From Bradyrhizobium monzae (GTDB lineage: Bacteria > Pseudomonadota > Alphaproteobacteria > Rhizobiales > Xanthobacteraceae): a stretch of DNA of 64,000 nucleotides. The notes beneath the pieces were generated by a model. It worked only from the letters and a program-made list of their open reading frames with translations, did no database searches and had not been told where the DNA came from. Of the stretch, positions 16,869 through 26,980 are shown piece after piece. The position numbers and the translations under genes are program-made. Numbering within the stretch: the first letter of the stretch is position 1; each line of letters opens with the position of its first letter. The stretch lies in assembly GCF_021458635.1 (NCBI RefSeq), contig NZ_JAIRDQ010000009.1:241053-305052 (forward strand), in the 5' to 3' direction.

Positions 16869-17012
16869 TAGTGGAGCCCCCATCAATTTGTGAGCGGGTT
16901 GGCGTTTCGATTCCTAATGAGGCGTGAATTGGGCAGTAAATCCATTCGGTGTCATGCTGAAATATCTTGTGATCTGAATCGATATTCAGCGGAAGTTCCG
17001 GAATCTTTCGCT

Positions 17013-17027
17013 TTAACGATTTGTTAA
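17013..17027. promoter_or_regulatory. Perfect CtrA-type box (TTAA-N7-TTAA)
   Basis: TTAA at 17013-17016 and TTAA at 17024-17027 are separated by exactly seven bases, the published alphaproteobacterial CtrA consensus. GANTC (CcrM methylation) sites lie close by at 16909, 16976 and 17001. The box is about 182 bases upstream of the rlpA-like ATG and 460 bases upstream of atpH, so the rlpA-like gene is the likelier target. Confidence 0.5.
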
Positions 17028-17365
17028 TTAATCGATTACTATCGAATACTGTAAAGCGAAGTTGTTATTCTTTGCGTTTAGAATTGGGTAAGTATTCGGT
17101 GGCCGAGGGCAGCGCGGCTTCGGTCACGCCTCAGCGAGCTGTGTTCATGGCCGCTATGCGCTGAGGGCAGGAACCAATGAGCCAGTTGTCGACGCAACGG
17201 TCGTGGCAATTCCGCGGCATGGCAGGTTCGCGGCAGGCTCCAGGCGGGTCGGCGATCTCTGATCACGGCGTGCGACGAACTGGCGAGAAACAGCCGAGCC
17301 TTTAAGTTGCCGTCATGTTGCACGTGCGCGCCTGCTATGTTAGCAAAGCCGCGATTTTAACGGAC

Positions 17366-17384
17366 CCGGCACGTCCCGTGCCGG
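17366..17384 (+). other. Perfect hairpin in the atp leader region
   Basis: CCGGCACG (17366-17373) and CGTGCCGG (17377-17384) form an 8-bp stem with a three-base loop, 105 bases before the atpH start. It is probably within the 5' leader or at the promoter; no uridine run follows. Confidence 0.45.
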
Positions 17385-17489
17385 CCGAGAATCAAAGTCC
17401 CGCTTGAATTCCAAGGGCTTGGATCGCTAGGCGCCGCGTTGTGGCGACGGTTTTTCCCTTGCGAATTTGACAGCTAAAAGAGCGCGTCT

Positions 17490-18049
17490 GTGGCTGCAGA
17501 AGATACGTCCGTTTCAGGTGTGTCGGGCCGTTATGCAACGGCCTTGTTTGAACTGGCCCGCGACCAGAAGGTGGTCGATGAGGTCAAAGCCGATCTCGAC
17601 AGGTTCGAGGGTCTGCTGAACGAAAGCGCGGATCTCAAGCGCCTCGTCCGCAGTCCGGTTTTCGCGGCTGACGCCCAGTCCAAGGCCCTCGCGGCCGTGC
17701 TGGACAAGGCGGGCATTGCCGGCATCTCCGCCAATTTCCTGAAAGTGCTGACCGCCAACCGCCGCCTGTTCGCGGTGGCTGACGTCATCCGCGCCTACCG
17801 CGCCCTCGTCGCCAGGTTCAAAGGCGAGGCGACCGCGGATGTCACGGTCGCGGAAACGCTCTCGGACAAGAATCTCGACGCCCTCAAGGTTGCCCTGAAG
17901 TCGGTGACCGGCAAGGACGTCGCGCTCAACGTGAAGATTGATCCCTCGATCATCGGTGGCCTCGTCGTGAAGCTTGGCAGCCGCATGATCGATAGTTCGC
18001 TTCGCACCAAACTCAATTCGATTAAGCACGCGATGAAAGAGGCAGGCTG

Positions 18050-18050
<1 letters not shown>
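17490..18050 (+). CDS. atpH: ATP synthase F1 delta subunit
   Basis: 186-residue delta subunit that forms part of the stator linking F1 to F0 at the membrane. The family pattern GRYATALFELARD is at residues 10-22, and the C-terminal region with DPSIIGGLVVKLGSRMIDSSLRTKLNSIKHAM is the conserved delta signature. The start is a GTG at 17490; no ATG lies nearby in frame. Its stop overlaps the atpA start by one base (TGATG), indicating coupled translation. The F0 genes are not in this window, in keeping with the split atp operons of alphaproteobacteria. Confidence 0.95.
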
Positions 18051-19579
<1,529 letters not shown>

Positions 19580-19591
19580 GAAACAACCGTC

Positions 19592-19697
19592 ACGGCCGGG
19601 TTAAATCGCGAAGCGCGTCTTCGCATTTGATGTCCCGGCCGTCCACGCCTCGCGGCGTGAGTGACTAACACGTGGATGCCCGGGACGAGCCCGGGCA
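19592..19697. repeat. Palindromic repeats in the atpA-atpG gap
   Basis: Two dyads are present. ACGGCCGGG (19592-19600) pairs with CCCGGCCGT (19634-19642), enclosing an inner GCGAAG/CTTCGC stem. TGCCCGGG (19677-19684) pairs with CCCGGGCA (19690-19697) around a five-base loop. The second has the form GGATGCCCGGGAC..GGGCATGAC seen in other dispersed repeats here. Inside the atp operon these stems could affect message stability. Confidence 0.6.
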
Positions 19698-19758
19698 TGA
19701 CGACTGGGATAGGCTAGCGGCTCGATCATAAGCGTCGAACCGCCGGGGTGAACGAAGA

Positions 19759-20631
19759 ATGGCGTCACTTAAAGACATGCGCGTCCGCATCGCCTCCACC
19801 AAGGCGACGCAAAAGATCACCAAGGCCATGCAGATGGTCGCGGCCTCGAAGCTACGCCGCGCGCAGACTGCCGCGGAAGCTGCGCGTCCCTATGCCGACA
19901 AGATGAGCGCGGTGATCTCCAACATCGCCAGTGCGGCTGCGGGTTCTCCCGGCGCGCCGACGCTGCTGGCCGGCACCGGCCGGGATCAGGTTCACCTGCT
20001 GCTGGTCTGCACCGGCGAGCGCGGTCTGTCCGGTGCATTCAACTCGTCGATCGTGCGTCTCGCCCGCGAGCGCGCCCAGGCGCTGATGGCGCAGGGCAAG
20101 GAAGTGAAATTCTTCTGCGTCGGCCGCAAGGGATACGAGCAGCTCCGTCGCCTGTTCGACAGGCAGATCGTCGAGCACCTCGATTTGCGCAGCGTGCGGC
20201 AGATCGGCTTCGTCAATGCCGAGGACATCGCCAAGAAGATTCTGGCGCGGTTCGACAACGGCGAGTTCGACGTTTGCACGCTGTTCTATTCGCGCTTCCG
20301 CTCGGTGATCGCGCAGATCCCGACCGCCCAGCAGATCATCCCGCTGGTCGTCGAGGAAGGGGCAGCCGCCAACACGACGTCTTACGAATACGAGCCGGAA
20401 GAGGACGAGATTCTCACGCGTCTTCTGCCGCGCAACCTCGCGGTCCAGATCTTCCGCGCGCTGCTCGAGAACAACGCCTCGTTCTACGGCGCTCAGATGA
20501 GCGCGATGGACAACGCGACGCGCAACGCCGGCGAAATGATCCGCAAGCAGACGCTGGTCTACAACCGCACGCGTCAGGCGCAGATCACCAAGGAACTGAT
20601 CGAAATCATCTCGGGTGCCGAGGCCGTCTGA
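19759..20631 (+). CDS. atpG: ATP synthase F1 gamma subunit
   Basis: 290-residue central rotor shaft of F1. The N-terminal helix MASLKDMRVRIASTKATQKITKAMQMVAASKLRRAQ pattern and the C-terminal helix with MSAMDNATRNAGEMIRK...TRQAQITKELIEIISGAEA are the two family-defining coiled-coil strands. Length is normal. A 179-base gap holding palindromic repeats separates it from atpA, larger than the usual spacing within this operon. Confidence 0.97.
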   Translation: MASLKDMRVRIASTKATQKITKAMQMVAASKLRRAQTAAEAARPYADKMSAVISNIASAAAGSPGAPTLLAGTGRDQVHLLLVCTGERGLSGAFNSSIVRLARERAQALMAQGKEVKFFCVGRKGYEQLRRLFDRQIVEHLDLRSVRQIGFVNAEDIAKKILARFDNGEFDVCTLFYSRFRSVIAQIPTAQQIIPLVVEEGAAANTTSYEYEPEEDEILTRLLPRNLAVQIFRALLENNASFYGAQMSAMDNATRNAGEMIRKQTLVYNRTRQAQITKELIEIISGAEAV

Positions 20632-20714
20632 CCAAGGCGCTTCAGTACCCGTCAAACGCAACATCCCGGTCACGCTGACCGCGGTTTACAAATTCGGATC
20701 GAAGGAGACACTCA

Positions 20715-22148
<1,434 letters not shown>

Positions 22149-22151
22149 GAG

Positions 22152-22226
22152 GCGAATGGCGAATGGCGAGTAGCGAATAGTCCGCTGCTCCCGACCGCCA
22201 CTCGCTATTCGCCACTCGCTACTCGC
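22152..22226. repeat. Inverted array of heptamers (GCGARTR x4 / x4) between atpD and atpC
   Basis: The left arm (22152-22179) is four tandem heptamers, GCGAATG, GCGAATG, GCGAGTA and GCGAATA. The right arm (22199-22226) is four heptamers in the opposite orientation, CACTCGC, TATTCGC, CACTCGC and TACTCGC. A 19-base loop separates them. In RNA the arms form a long, slightly imperfect stem that can slip by one heptamer. The right arm ends 9 bases before the atpC ATG and abuts its ribosome site. Confidence 0.85.
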
Positions 22227-22235
22227 AGGTTTCCC

Positions 22236-22643
22236 ATGGCCACCTTCCACTTCGATCTCGTCTCTCCGGAAAAGCTCGCGTTCTCGGGCGAGGTCGACCA
22301 GGTCGACATTCCCGGCGTCGAGGGTGATTTCGGCGTGCTGGCAGGTCATGCACCGGTCGTGGCTGCAATCCGCCCCGGCATCCTCACCGTCACCACCGGT
22401 GGCAAGCACGAGAAGATCATCGTGCTCGGCGGTCTTGCCGAAGTCTCGGAGAAGGGCCTCACCGTGCTCGCCGACGTCGCGACGTCGCTGGCCGAGCTCG
22501 ACCGCGCCCAGTTCGCCGAGACCATCTCGGAGATGGAAGAAGGGCTGAAGGAGCACGAAGGCAACGAGCTCGATCAGGCCATCGAGCGGCTCGATCACTA
22601 CAAGAGCATCCAGCAGCAGCTCAATTCGACGGCCATGCACTAA
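22236..22643 (+). CDS. atpC: ATP synthase F1 epsilon subunit
   Basis: 135-residue epsilon subunit, the inhibitory part of the rotor. The N-terminal beta-sandwich starts ATFHFDLVSPEKLAFSGEVDQVDIPGVEGDFGVLAGHAP, the family hallmark, and a two-helix C-terminus follows (about 90-130). The ribosome site (AGG at 22227-22229) lies directly next to the right arm of the heptamer hairpin, so folding could limit translation. A GC-rich hairpin follows the stop. Confidence 0.96.
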   Translation: MATFHFDLVSPEKLAFSGEVDQVDIPGVEGDFGVLAGHAPVVAAIRPGILTVTTGGKHEKIIVLGGLAEVSEKGLTVLADVATSLAELDRAQFAETISEMEEGLKEHEGNELDQAIERLDHYKSIQQQLNSTAMH

Positions 22644-22667
22644 GCCCCGGGGCGCGGCTTCGGGGCT
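22643..22667 (+). terminator. Hairpin at the end of the atp operon
   Basis: AGCCCCG (22643-22649) and CGGGGCT (22661-22667) form a 7-bp stem at the atpC stop codon. No uridine run follows, so termination may be weak or Rho-assisted. Confidence 0.45.
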
Positions 22668-22790
22668 CACACGAAATTCCTGAATAAGTTCAGCGCGCGT
22701 CACGGTTGTGGCGGGCGCTGAAACTTTGTTGCACCGCGCCGCCGATAGCGGCATTCTGCGCTCGCGGGTTTTGTTCCGGGGCTATTGCAG

Positions 22791-24389
22791 ATGAAACGCA
22801 AGATCGCAGCGATCTTTGCAGCCGATATTGCCGGTTACTCGAGGCTGGTCGCGGAAGACGAGGAAGAGACGCTGCGGCGCCTGGCGTCCTACCGCGAAGT
22901 CATCGACGATTTCATCGCGAAAGCGAACGGTCGCATCTTCAACACCGCCGGCGATGCCGTGCTCGCGGAATTTCCGAGCGCGGTCGACGCGGTGCGCTGC
23001 GCGATCGACATCCAGGAATCCTTGCGAACCCGCAACATGGCCTATCCGCCAAGCCGGCAGATGTCGTTCCGCATCGGCATCACCATCGGCGACGTGGTCG
23101 AGCGCGACGGCGATCTTCTCGGTGACGGCGTCAACATCGCAGCACGGCTCGAGGGGCTGGCCGAGGTCGGCGGCATCTGCGTCTCGCGTGCCGTGCATGA
23201 GCAGGTCGCCAACAAGCTGTCGGTGCAGTTCGCCGATATCGGCGCGCAGGAAGTGAAGAACATCCCGACGCCGGTGCACGCCTATATGGTGGCGATGCGG
23301 CGCGAGGACGGGACTTATGCGACGCCCCAGGTGAAGAAGGTCGCCAAGGCTGAGCCCGGGCCGAACTGGATGTGGCCGCTGGTGGTCGGCGTGGTCTCCG
23401 TCGTCGCCATCGGCGTCGGCGGCTTCCTCTATTTCACCAAGCTCGAGACCACGCAGCTGTCATCGACCGCGGTGGCGCCTTCGCCCGTGCCGACGTCGAC
23501 GCCGACACAAACGGCTGCGGTGACGCCGCCACTGGTACCCGTTCCCGCGCCGCCGGCCGCGTCGGGTGGCAAGATTGCCGTGGACGCGGTGCCGTTCCTC
23601 GGCGAGCGCCAGCGTGCCTTTCTCAGCAACGAATATGCCGCCGCCGGCGATTACAAGGCCTTCGCCTTGAACATCGGCGGCTTCAACGGCTCCGCGCTCA
23701 ATCAGCCCAACGAGGAGGCCGCGCGCAATACCGCGCTCGACCAGTGCCAGAAGCGCGCGGACGCCGCGCAATCGCCGCGGCGCTGCGAGCTCTATGCGGT
23801 CGGCAACAAGGTCGTCTACAGCCACGGCAGTCCGCCGATGCCGCCGCAGCCCTGGGTGCGGCACGACGCCATGACCGAGCGCCCGTTCGTGTCGAAGGAC
23901 TTTCCGATGCTGCGCGATCAGGCCAGGACGCGCGTCGAAAACATTTACGCGCCGGCGGCGAAATCGCGCTCGGTCGCGCTCGGACCGGGCGGGCAATATT
24001 TCATGGTGCTGGGCGCGTCGTCGGTCGACGAGGCCGCGCGGCGTTCGCTGGAATCCTGCGGCGCGATCGCGGGCACAGCCTGCATGATCGTGGCGGCTGA
24101 CGACGTTTTCGTCGTGCCGATCCCGACCTTACTGAAGCCCAACGGCTTCTTCCACGCCGCGACCAATTCCTCGATCGTGGCCGATGCGCGCGACGACGTG
24201 GTGCGCAAGCTCGGCGATGGCATGGGCTGGAACGCGGTCGCCGTCGGCACCGCGGGCCGTCCCGGCCTCGGCCTGAAGGCCGCGGACGAGCAAAACGCCG
24301 TCAACGGCGCGCTCGCCGATTGCGTCAAGCATGACAGCGACTGCCACGTGATCGCGATCGGCCCGTTTACGGTCGGGCCGACGAATTAG
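22791..24389 (+). CDS. Membrane-anchored class III adenylate/guanylate cyclase with three DUF4189-like repeats
   Basis: 532 residues. A class III cyclase catalytic domain occupies about 1-168, with metal-binding Asp12 (FAADIAGYS) and Asp55 (TAGDAVLAEF) and the transition-state pair Asn115/Arg119 (VNIAARLE), so activity is expected. One membrane helix follows (about 194-215), then a Pro/Thr-rich linker and a probably periplasmic C-terminus. That part holds three similar units at about 285-345, 390-445 and 480-532. Each reads roughly A-x-G-x-x-G-A-L-x-x-C followed by a second Cys, and they match the DUF4189 pattern. The ATG at 22791 is chosen over the TTG at 22785. A terminator follows at 24443. 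Substrate (ATP or GTP) is inferred from the family only. Confidence 0.88.
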   Translation: MKRKIAAIFAADIAGYSRLVAEDEEETLRRLASYREVIDDFIAKANGRIFNTAGDAVLAEFPSAVDAVRCAIDIQESLRTRNMAYPPSRQMSFRIGITIGDVVERDGDLLGDGVNIAARLEGLAEVGGICVSRAVHEQVANKLSVQFADIGAQEVKNIPTPVHAYMVAMRREDGTYATPQVKKVAKAEPGPNWMWPLVVGVVSVVAIGVGGFLYFTKLETTQLSSTAVAPSPVPTSTPTQTAAVTPPLVPVPAPPAASGGKIAVDAVPFLGERQRAFLSNEYAAAGDYKAFALNIGGFNGSALNQPNEEAARNTALDQCQKRADAAQSPRRCELYAVGNKVVYSHGSPPMPPQPWVRHDAMTERPFVSKDFPMLRDQARTRVENIYAPAAKSRSVALGPGGQYFMVLGASSVDEAARRSLESCGAIAGTACMIVAADDVFVVPIPTLLKPNGFFHAATNSSIVADARDDVVRKLGDGMGWNAVAVGTAGRPGLGLKAADEQNAVNGALADCVKHDSDCHVIAIGPFTVGPTN

Positions 24390-24442
24390 CGAGGTGTGCT
24401 GAGGTCCGCCTCTTTCGGCGAAAATCCCCTCATGATTTCAAT

Positions 24443-24472
24443 CCCCATTTTACTGTGCATGGGGTTGTTTTC
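24443..24472 (+). terminator. Terminator after the cyclase gene
   Basis: CCCCAT (24443-24448) and ATGGGG (24459-24464) form the stem, followed by TTGTTTTC. It lies between the cyclase and the converging Nudix gene. Confidence 0.7.
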
Positions 24473-24478
24473 GCGATT

Positions 24479-24979
24479 TCAGTTGGCGAAGGGCGCAAAC
24501 TCTCGCGCCACCGCGCGATAGACCTCGCGGCGGAACGGCACCACGACGTCGGCGACGCGGTCGAGCCGCTCCCAGCGCCATGCGTCGAACTCCGCAGGCT
24601 GATCGTTGCGCGGCGTCAGCGGATCGATCTCGTCTTCGTTGCCGGTGAAGCGCAGCGCGAACCATTTTTGGCGCTGGCCGCGAAATTTTGCCAGCCGATG
24701 CGTCTGCGGGCCGTCATAGGGCGGGAATTCGTAGGTGAGCCAGTCGGTCTCGCCGAGATAGTCGGCGCTTTTGACGCTGGTCTCCTCCCAGAGCTCGCGC
24801 ATCGCGGCATCACGCAAGATTTCGCCCTCGTCGACGCCGCCCTGCGGCATCTGCCAGTCGAGCCCCGGCAAAATGATCTCGGGGCCGTCGCCCTTGAAGC
24901 GGTGGCCGATCAGCACACGGCCGTCGGCGTTGAACAGCGCGATCCCGACATTGGGACGGTAGGGTTTTTCGTTCGCCAC
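24479..24979 (-). CDS. RppH-like Nudix hydrolase, first paralogue
   Basis: 166-residue Nudix protein. The Nudix box is GGVDEGEILRDAAMRELWEETS, matching G-x5-E-x7-R-E-x2-E-E, preceded by the NudH/RppH-type WQMPQGG and followed by GQRQKWFALRFTG, both hallmarks of the RNA 5'-pyrophosphohydrolase/dinucleoside-polyphosphate group. The GTG at 24979 gives a length equal to the next gene. An ATG at 25051 would add 24 residues and overlap the upstream rppH by 8 bases. It lies directly downstream of a second, closer RppH match, so the two arose by tandem duplication. Which one is the main RNA pyrophosphohydrolase cannot be told, although the other matches the genus RppH better. Confidence 0.88.
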   Translation of the reverse strand: MANEKPYRPNVGIALFNADGRVLIGHRFKGDGPEIILPGLDWQMPQGGVDEGEILRDAAMRELWEETSVKSADYLGETDWLTYEFPPYDGPQTHRLAKFRGQRQKWFALRFTGNEDEIDPLTPRNDQPAEFDAWRWERLDRVADVVVPFRREVYRAVAREFAPFAN

Positions 24980-25043
24980 GCGTGGATCTCTCGTTGTCAG
25001 TCCGGGCCGTGCCTTAGCATCAAAGCCGGGGTGACAATTTGAT

Positions 25044-25550
25044 TTAGTCATCCGCGAGCGCAGAAAATTCCTTCACCACGCGCTCATAGACCGGGCGCTT
25101 GAACGGGATGATCAGCCCGGTCAGGTTCTTCATCGGTTCCCAGCGCCAGCTGACGAATTCGGCCTTGTGGCCGCCGCCGCCGGGTTTCTCGACGTTGATC
25201 TCGCTGTCCTTGCCGGTGAAGCGGACCGCGAACCATTTCTGGCGCTGGCCGCGGTAGCGGCCCTTCCAGGCGCGCCCCGCCACCGTGCGCGGGATGTCGT
25301 AGATCAGCCAGTCCGGAACTTCGCCGAGTCGCTCGATCGAGCGCACGCTGGTCTCTTCATAGAGCTCGCGTTTCGCGGCGTCCCAATTGTCCTCGCCGGG
25401 ATCGACCCCGCCCTGCGGCATCTGCCAGACATGGCTGTCCTCGACGTCCTCAATACCGCCGGCACGACGACCGATGAACACCAGGCCCTTGGCATTGATC
25501 AGCATCACACCGACGCAGGTTCGGTAGGGCAGATCCTCATAACGCGCCAT
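25044..25550 (-). CDS. rppH: RNA pyrophosphohydrolase RppH
   Basis: 168-residue Nudix hydrolase that removes pyrophosphate from 5'-triphosphate RNA and so starts mRNA decay. It starts MARYEDLPYRTCVGVMLIN, has WQMPQGGVDPGEDNWDAAKRELYEETS as its Nudix box, and the downstream RYRGQRQKWFAVRFTGKDSEIN segment typical of RppH. Length is normal. It is followed on the same strand by a paralogue and preceded by the divergent polysaccharide deacetylase gene 64 bases upstream. Confidence 0.93.
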   Translation of the reverse strand: MARYEDLPYRTCVGVMLINAKGLVFIGRRAGGIEDVEDSHVWQMPQGGVDPGEDNWDAAKRELYEETSVRSIERLGEVPDWLIYDIPRTVAGRAWKGRYRGQRQKWFAVRFTGKDSEINVEKPGGGGHKAEFVSWRWEPMKNLTGLIIPFKRPVYERVVKEFSALADD

Positions 25551-25614
25551 TCCGCCAAACCCCTCGCGTGCTGCCGGCAGGGCTGTCGGGCCCGTGCCGT
25601 ACCAATTCTTTGAT

Positions 25615-26838
25615 TTAGCTGGATTTTGATTTCAGCATCGCGGTTGTCAATGGCACCAAAAGGATACCCCGGTCGCTCAATGTCTTGATCCAGGCGCCGA
25701 CCCGCTCGATCGAGACGGGCAGCGCAGAGGCGGTGCCGACGGCAACGCCGCGTTCCCTCGCCATCGATTCCAGCTTGTTCAGGGCGCGGTCGATCTCGGT
25801 CGAGGTCGGCACTGCGTCGAGCGCGATGTCGCCCTTGCCGAACGGCACGGCGAGGCTTCCTGCAGCCTGCGGCGCGATGCTGCGCGGCGAGGAACCATCG
25901 TCGAAGAAGCCCAGCCCGCGCCTGGAGGCCTCGCGGATGATCGGCTGCATCGCCGGCTCGGTCGCCACGAAGCGGGCGCCCATGAAATTGGTGATGCCGG
26001 CATAGCCCTGCATCCGGCTCAGGTGCCAATACAGGCGGTCGGTGTTCTGGTCGGCGGTCAGCGAGGTCAGCAGCGTCTGCGGGCCGGGATCGTTGTCCGG
26101 GAAGTCGTAGGGCTCCATCGGGATCTGGAGGAAGATCTCGTGGCGCTGGGCGCGGGCGCGCTCGGCAAGCTTTCCGGGATCAGATCCATAGGGCGTGAAG
26201 GCCAGGGTGACCGCGCCCGGCAGCTTCATGATCGCATCGGTGGTCTTGGCGGCGCCGACGCCGAGGCCGCCGATCACGATCGCCACCACCGGCATTTTCG
26301 CGGCCTTGGCGCGGTCGGCTTCGGCTGCGTAGACGTTGAACGGCTTGAGATCGCCTGAGACCGCGGGGATCATGCCGTAGCGGGATTTCTCCAGCAGCTT
26401 TGGATCGATCCCGGCCATGACGGCCGGTGCAGCGGACGCCGCCTCGCCTTTGTCGGCGGCGTCGCTCGCGCCGATCACCACATCGTGGCGCGCGCCGGTC
26501 GAGCCGTCGATCATGGTGACGGTCTTGTGCTCGCTGGAGGCGGCCTCTTTCGGCGCATCCCTGGTTGCTTGCTTGCTCTCCTGACCATGGCCGGCCGCAG
26601 CCGCCTCGGCCGCGGGCTTCTCGCCAGAGGCATTGGGATCGCGGATCGCGAGCCGTGCCATCGGTTCGCCGCCGAGCGGGTCCTTGTTGAAGACGGCGAA
26701 GCCGGCAAAGGCGACCAGGAACAGGCCGAGCATCACGGCCAGCGCCTGCATGGCCGTGAACGGCAGCCGCAGCCGCCGTTCTCGGCGCGGCTTGTCCTGT
26801 CCGAGCGGGGCGCTCAGATCATCGACCGTTTCAGTCAT
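25615..26838 (-). CDS. Divergent polysaccharide deacetylase family protein (YibQ/DUF610)
   Basis: 407 residues. A cytoplasmic basic N-terminus (PRRERRLRLPF) is followed by one membrane helix near residues 28-50 and an Ala/Glu-rich linker. The C-terminal NodB-like fold begins MPVVAIVIGGLGVGAAKTTDAI and continues with VTLAFTPYG, EIFLQIPMEPYDFPDNDPGP and GARFVATEPAMQPIIREASRRGLGFFDDGS, all marks of the divergent polysaccharide deacetylase family. The ATG at 26838 gives MTETVDDLSAP; the 30 codons upstream are unlike the family. It follows envC and ctpA, the usual alphaproteobacterial order, so an envelope role is likely, but the substrate is unknown. Confidence 0.9.
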   Translation of the reverse strand: MTETVDDLSAPLGQDKPRRERRLRLPFTAMQALAVMLGLFLVAFAGFAVFNKDPLGGEPMARLAIRDPNASGEKPAAEAAAAGHGQESKQATRDAPKEAASSEHKTVTMIDGSTGARHDVVIGASDAADKGEAASAAPAVMAGIDPKLLEKSRYGMIPAVSGDLKPFNVYAAEADRAKAAKMPVVAIVIGGLGVGAAKTTDAIMKLPGAVTLAFTPYGSDPGKLAERARAQRHEIFLQIPMEPYDFPDNDPGPQTLLTSLTADQNTDRLYWHLSRMQGYAGITNFMGARFVATEPAMQPIIREASRRGLGFFDDGSSPRSIAPQAAGSLAVPFGKGDIALDAVPTSTEIDRALNKLESMARERGVAVGTASALPVSIERVGAWIKTLSDRGILLVPLTTAMLKSKSS

Positions 26839-26927
26839 GCGAGATCCCGAATCACTCCACCGACGATACCACGCCGGGGTCAAGCGACGGCAGGCCGGGA
26901 TAGGCCGGGGTGGCGGAGTGCCAAGCA

Positions 26928-26957
26928 AAAAGGGCGGCTCCTGGAGCCGCCCTTTTC
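26928..26957 (-). terminator. Strong terminator downstream of ctpA
   Basis: GGGCGGCT (26932-26939) pairs with AGCCGCCC (26945-26952), with A and T tracts on either side. On the minus strand the stem is followed by TTTTTGC. It separates ctpA from the deacetylase gene, and it could also work in the other direction (CTTTTC). Confidence 0.88.
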
Positions 26958-26980
26958 AATACGTTGCCCCGAGGTTGCGC

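Larger units (their letters stand above)
16832..17489. other. 658-base AT-rich intergenic regulatory region between rlpA-like gene and atpH
   Basis: No convincing gene is seen here; one 81-codon minus-strand frame (17078-17323) has no recognisable domain or ribosome site. Positions about 16900-17100 are markedly more AT-rich than the rest of the window. The region contains a 14-base palindrome, three GANTC sites and a TTAA-N7-TTAA box on the rlpA side. On the atp side there is a perfect hairpin at 17366-17384. It must hold the promoters of both divergent transcripts. Confidence 0.7.

Noticed and set aside
17078..17323. 81-codon minus-strand frame in the atp upstream region
   Set aside because: No ribosome site, Arg/His/Ser-rich and no motif; the region looks regulatory.
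17318..17341. Sigma-70 promoter TTGCAC...TATGTT for the atp operon
   Set aside because: The spacer is only 12 bases, too short for a standard promoter.
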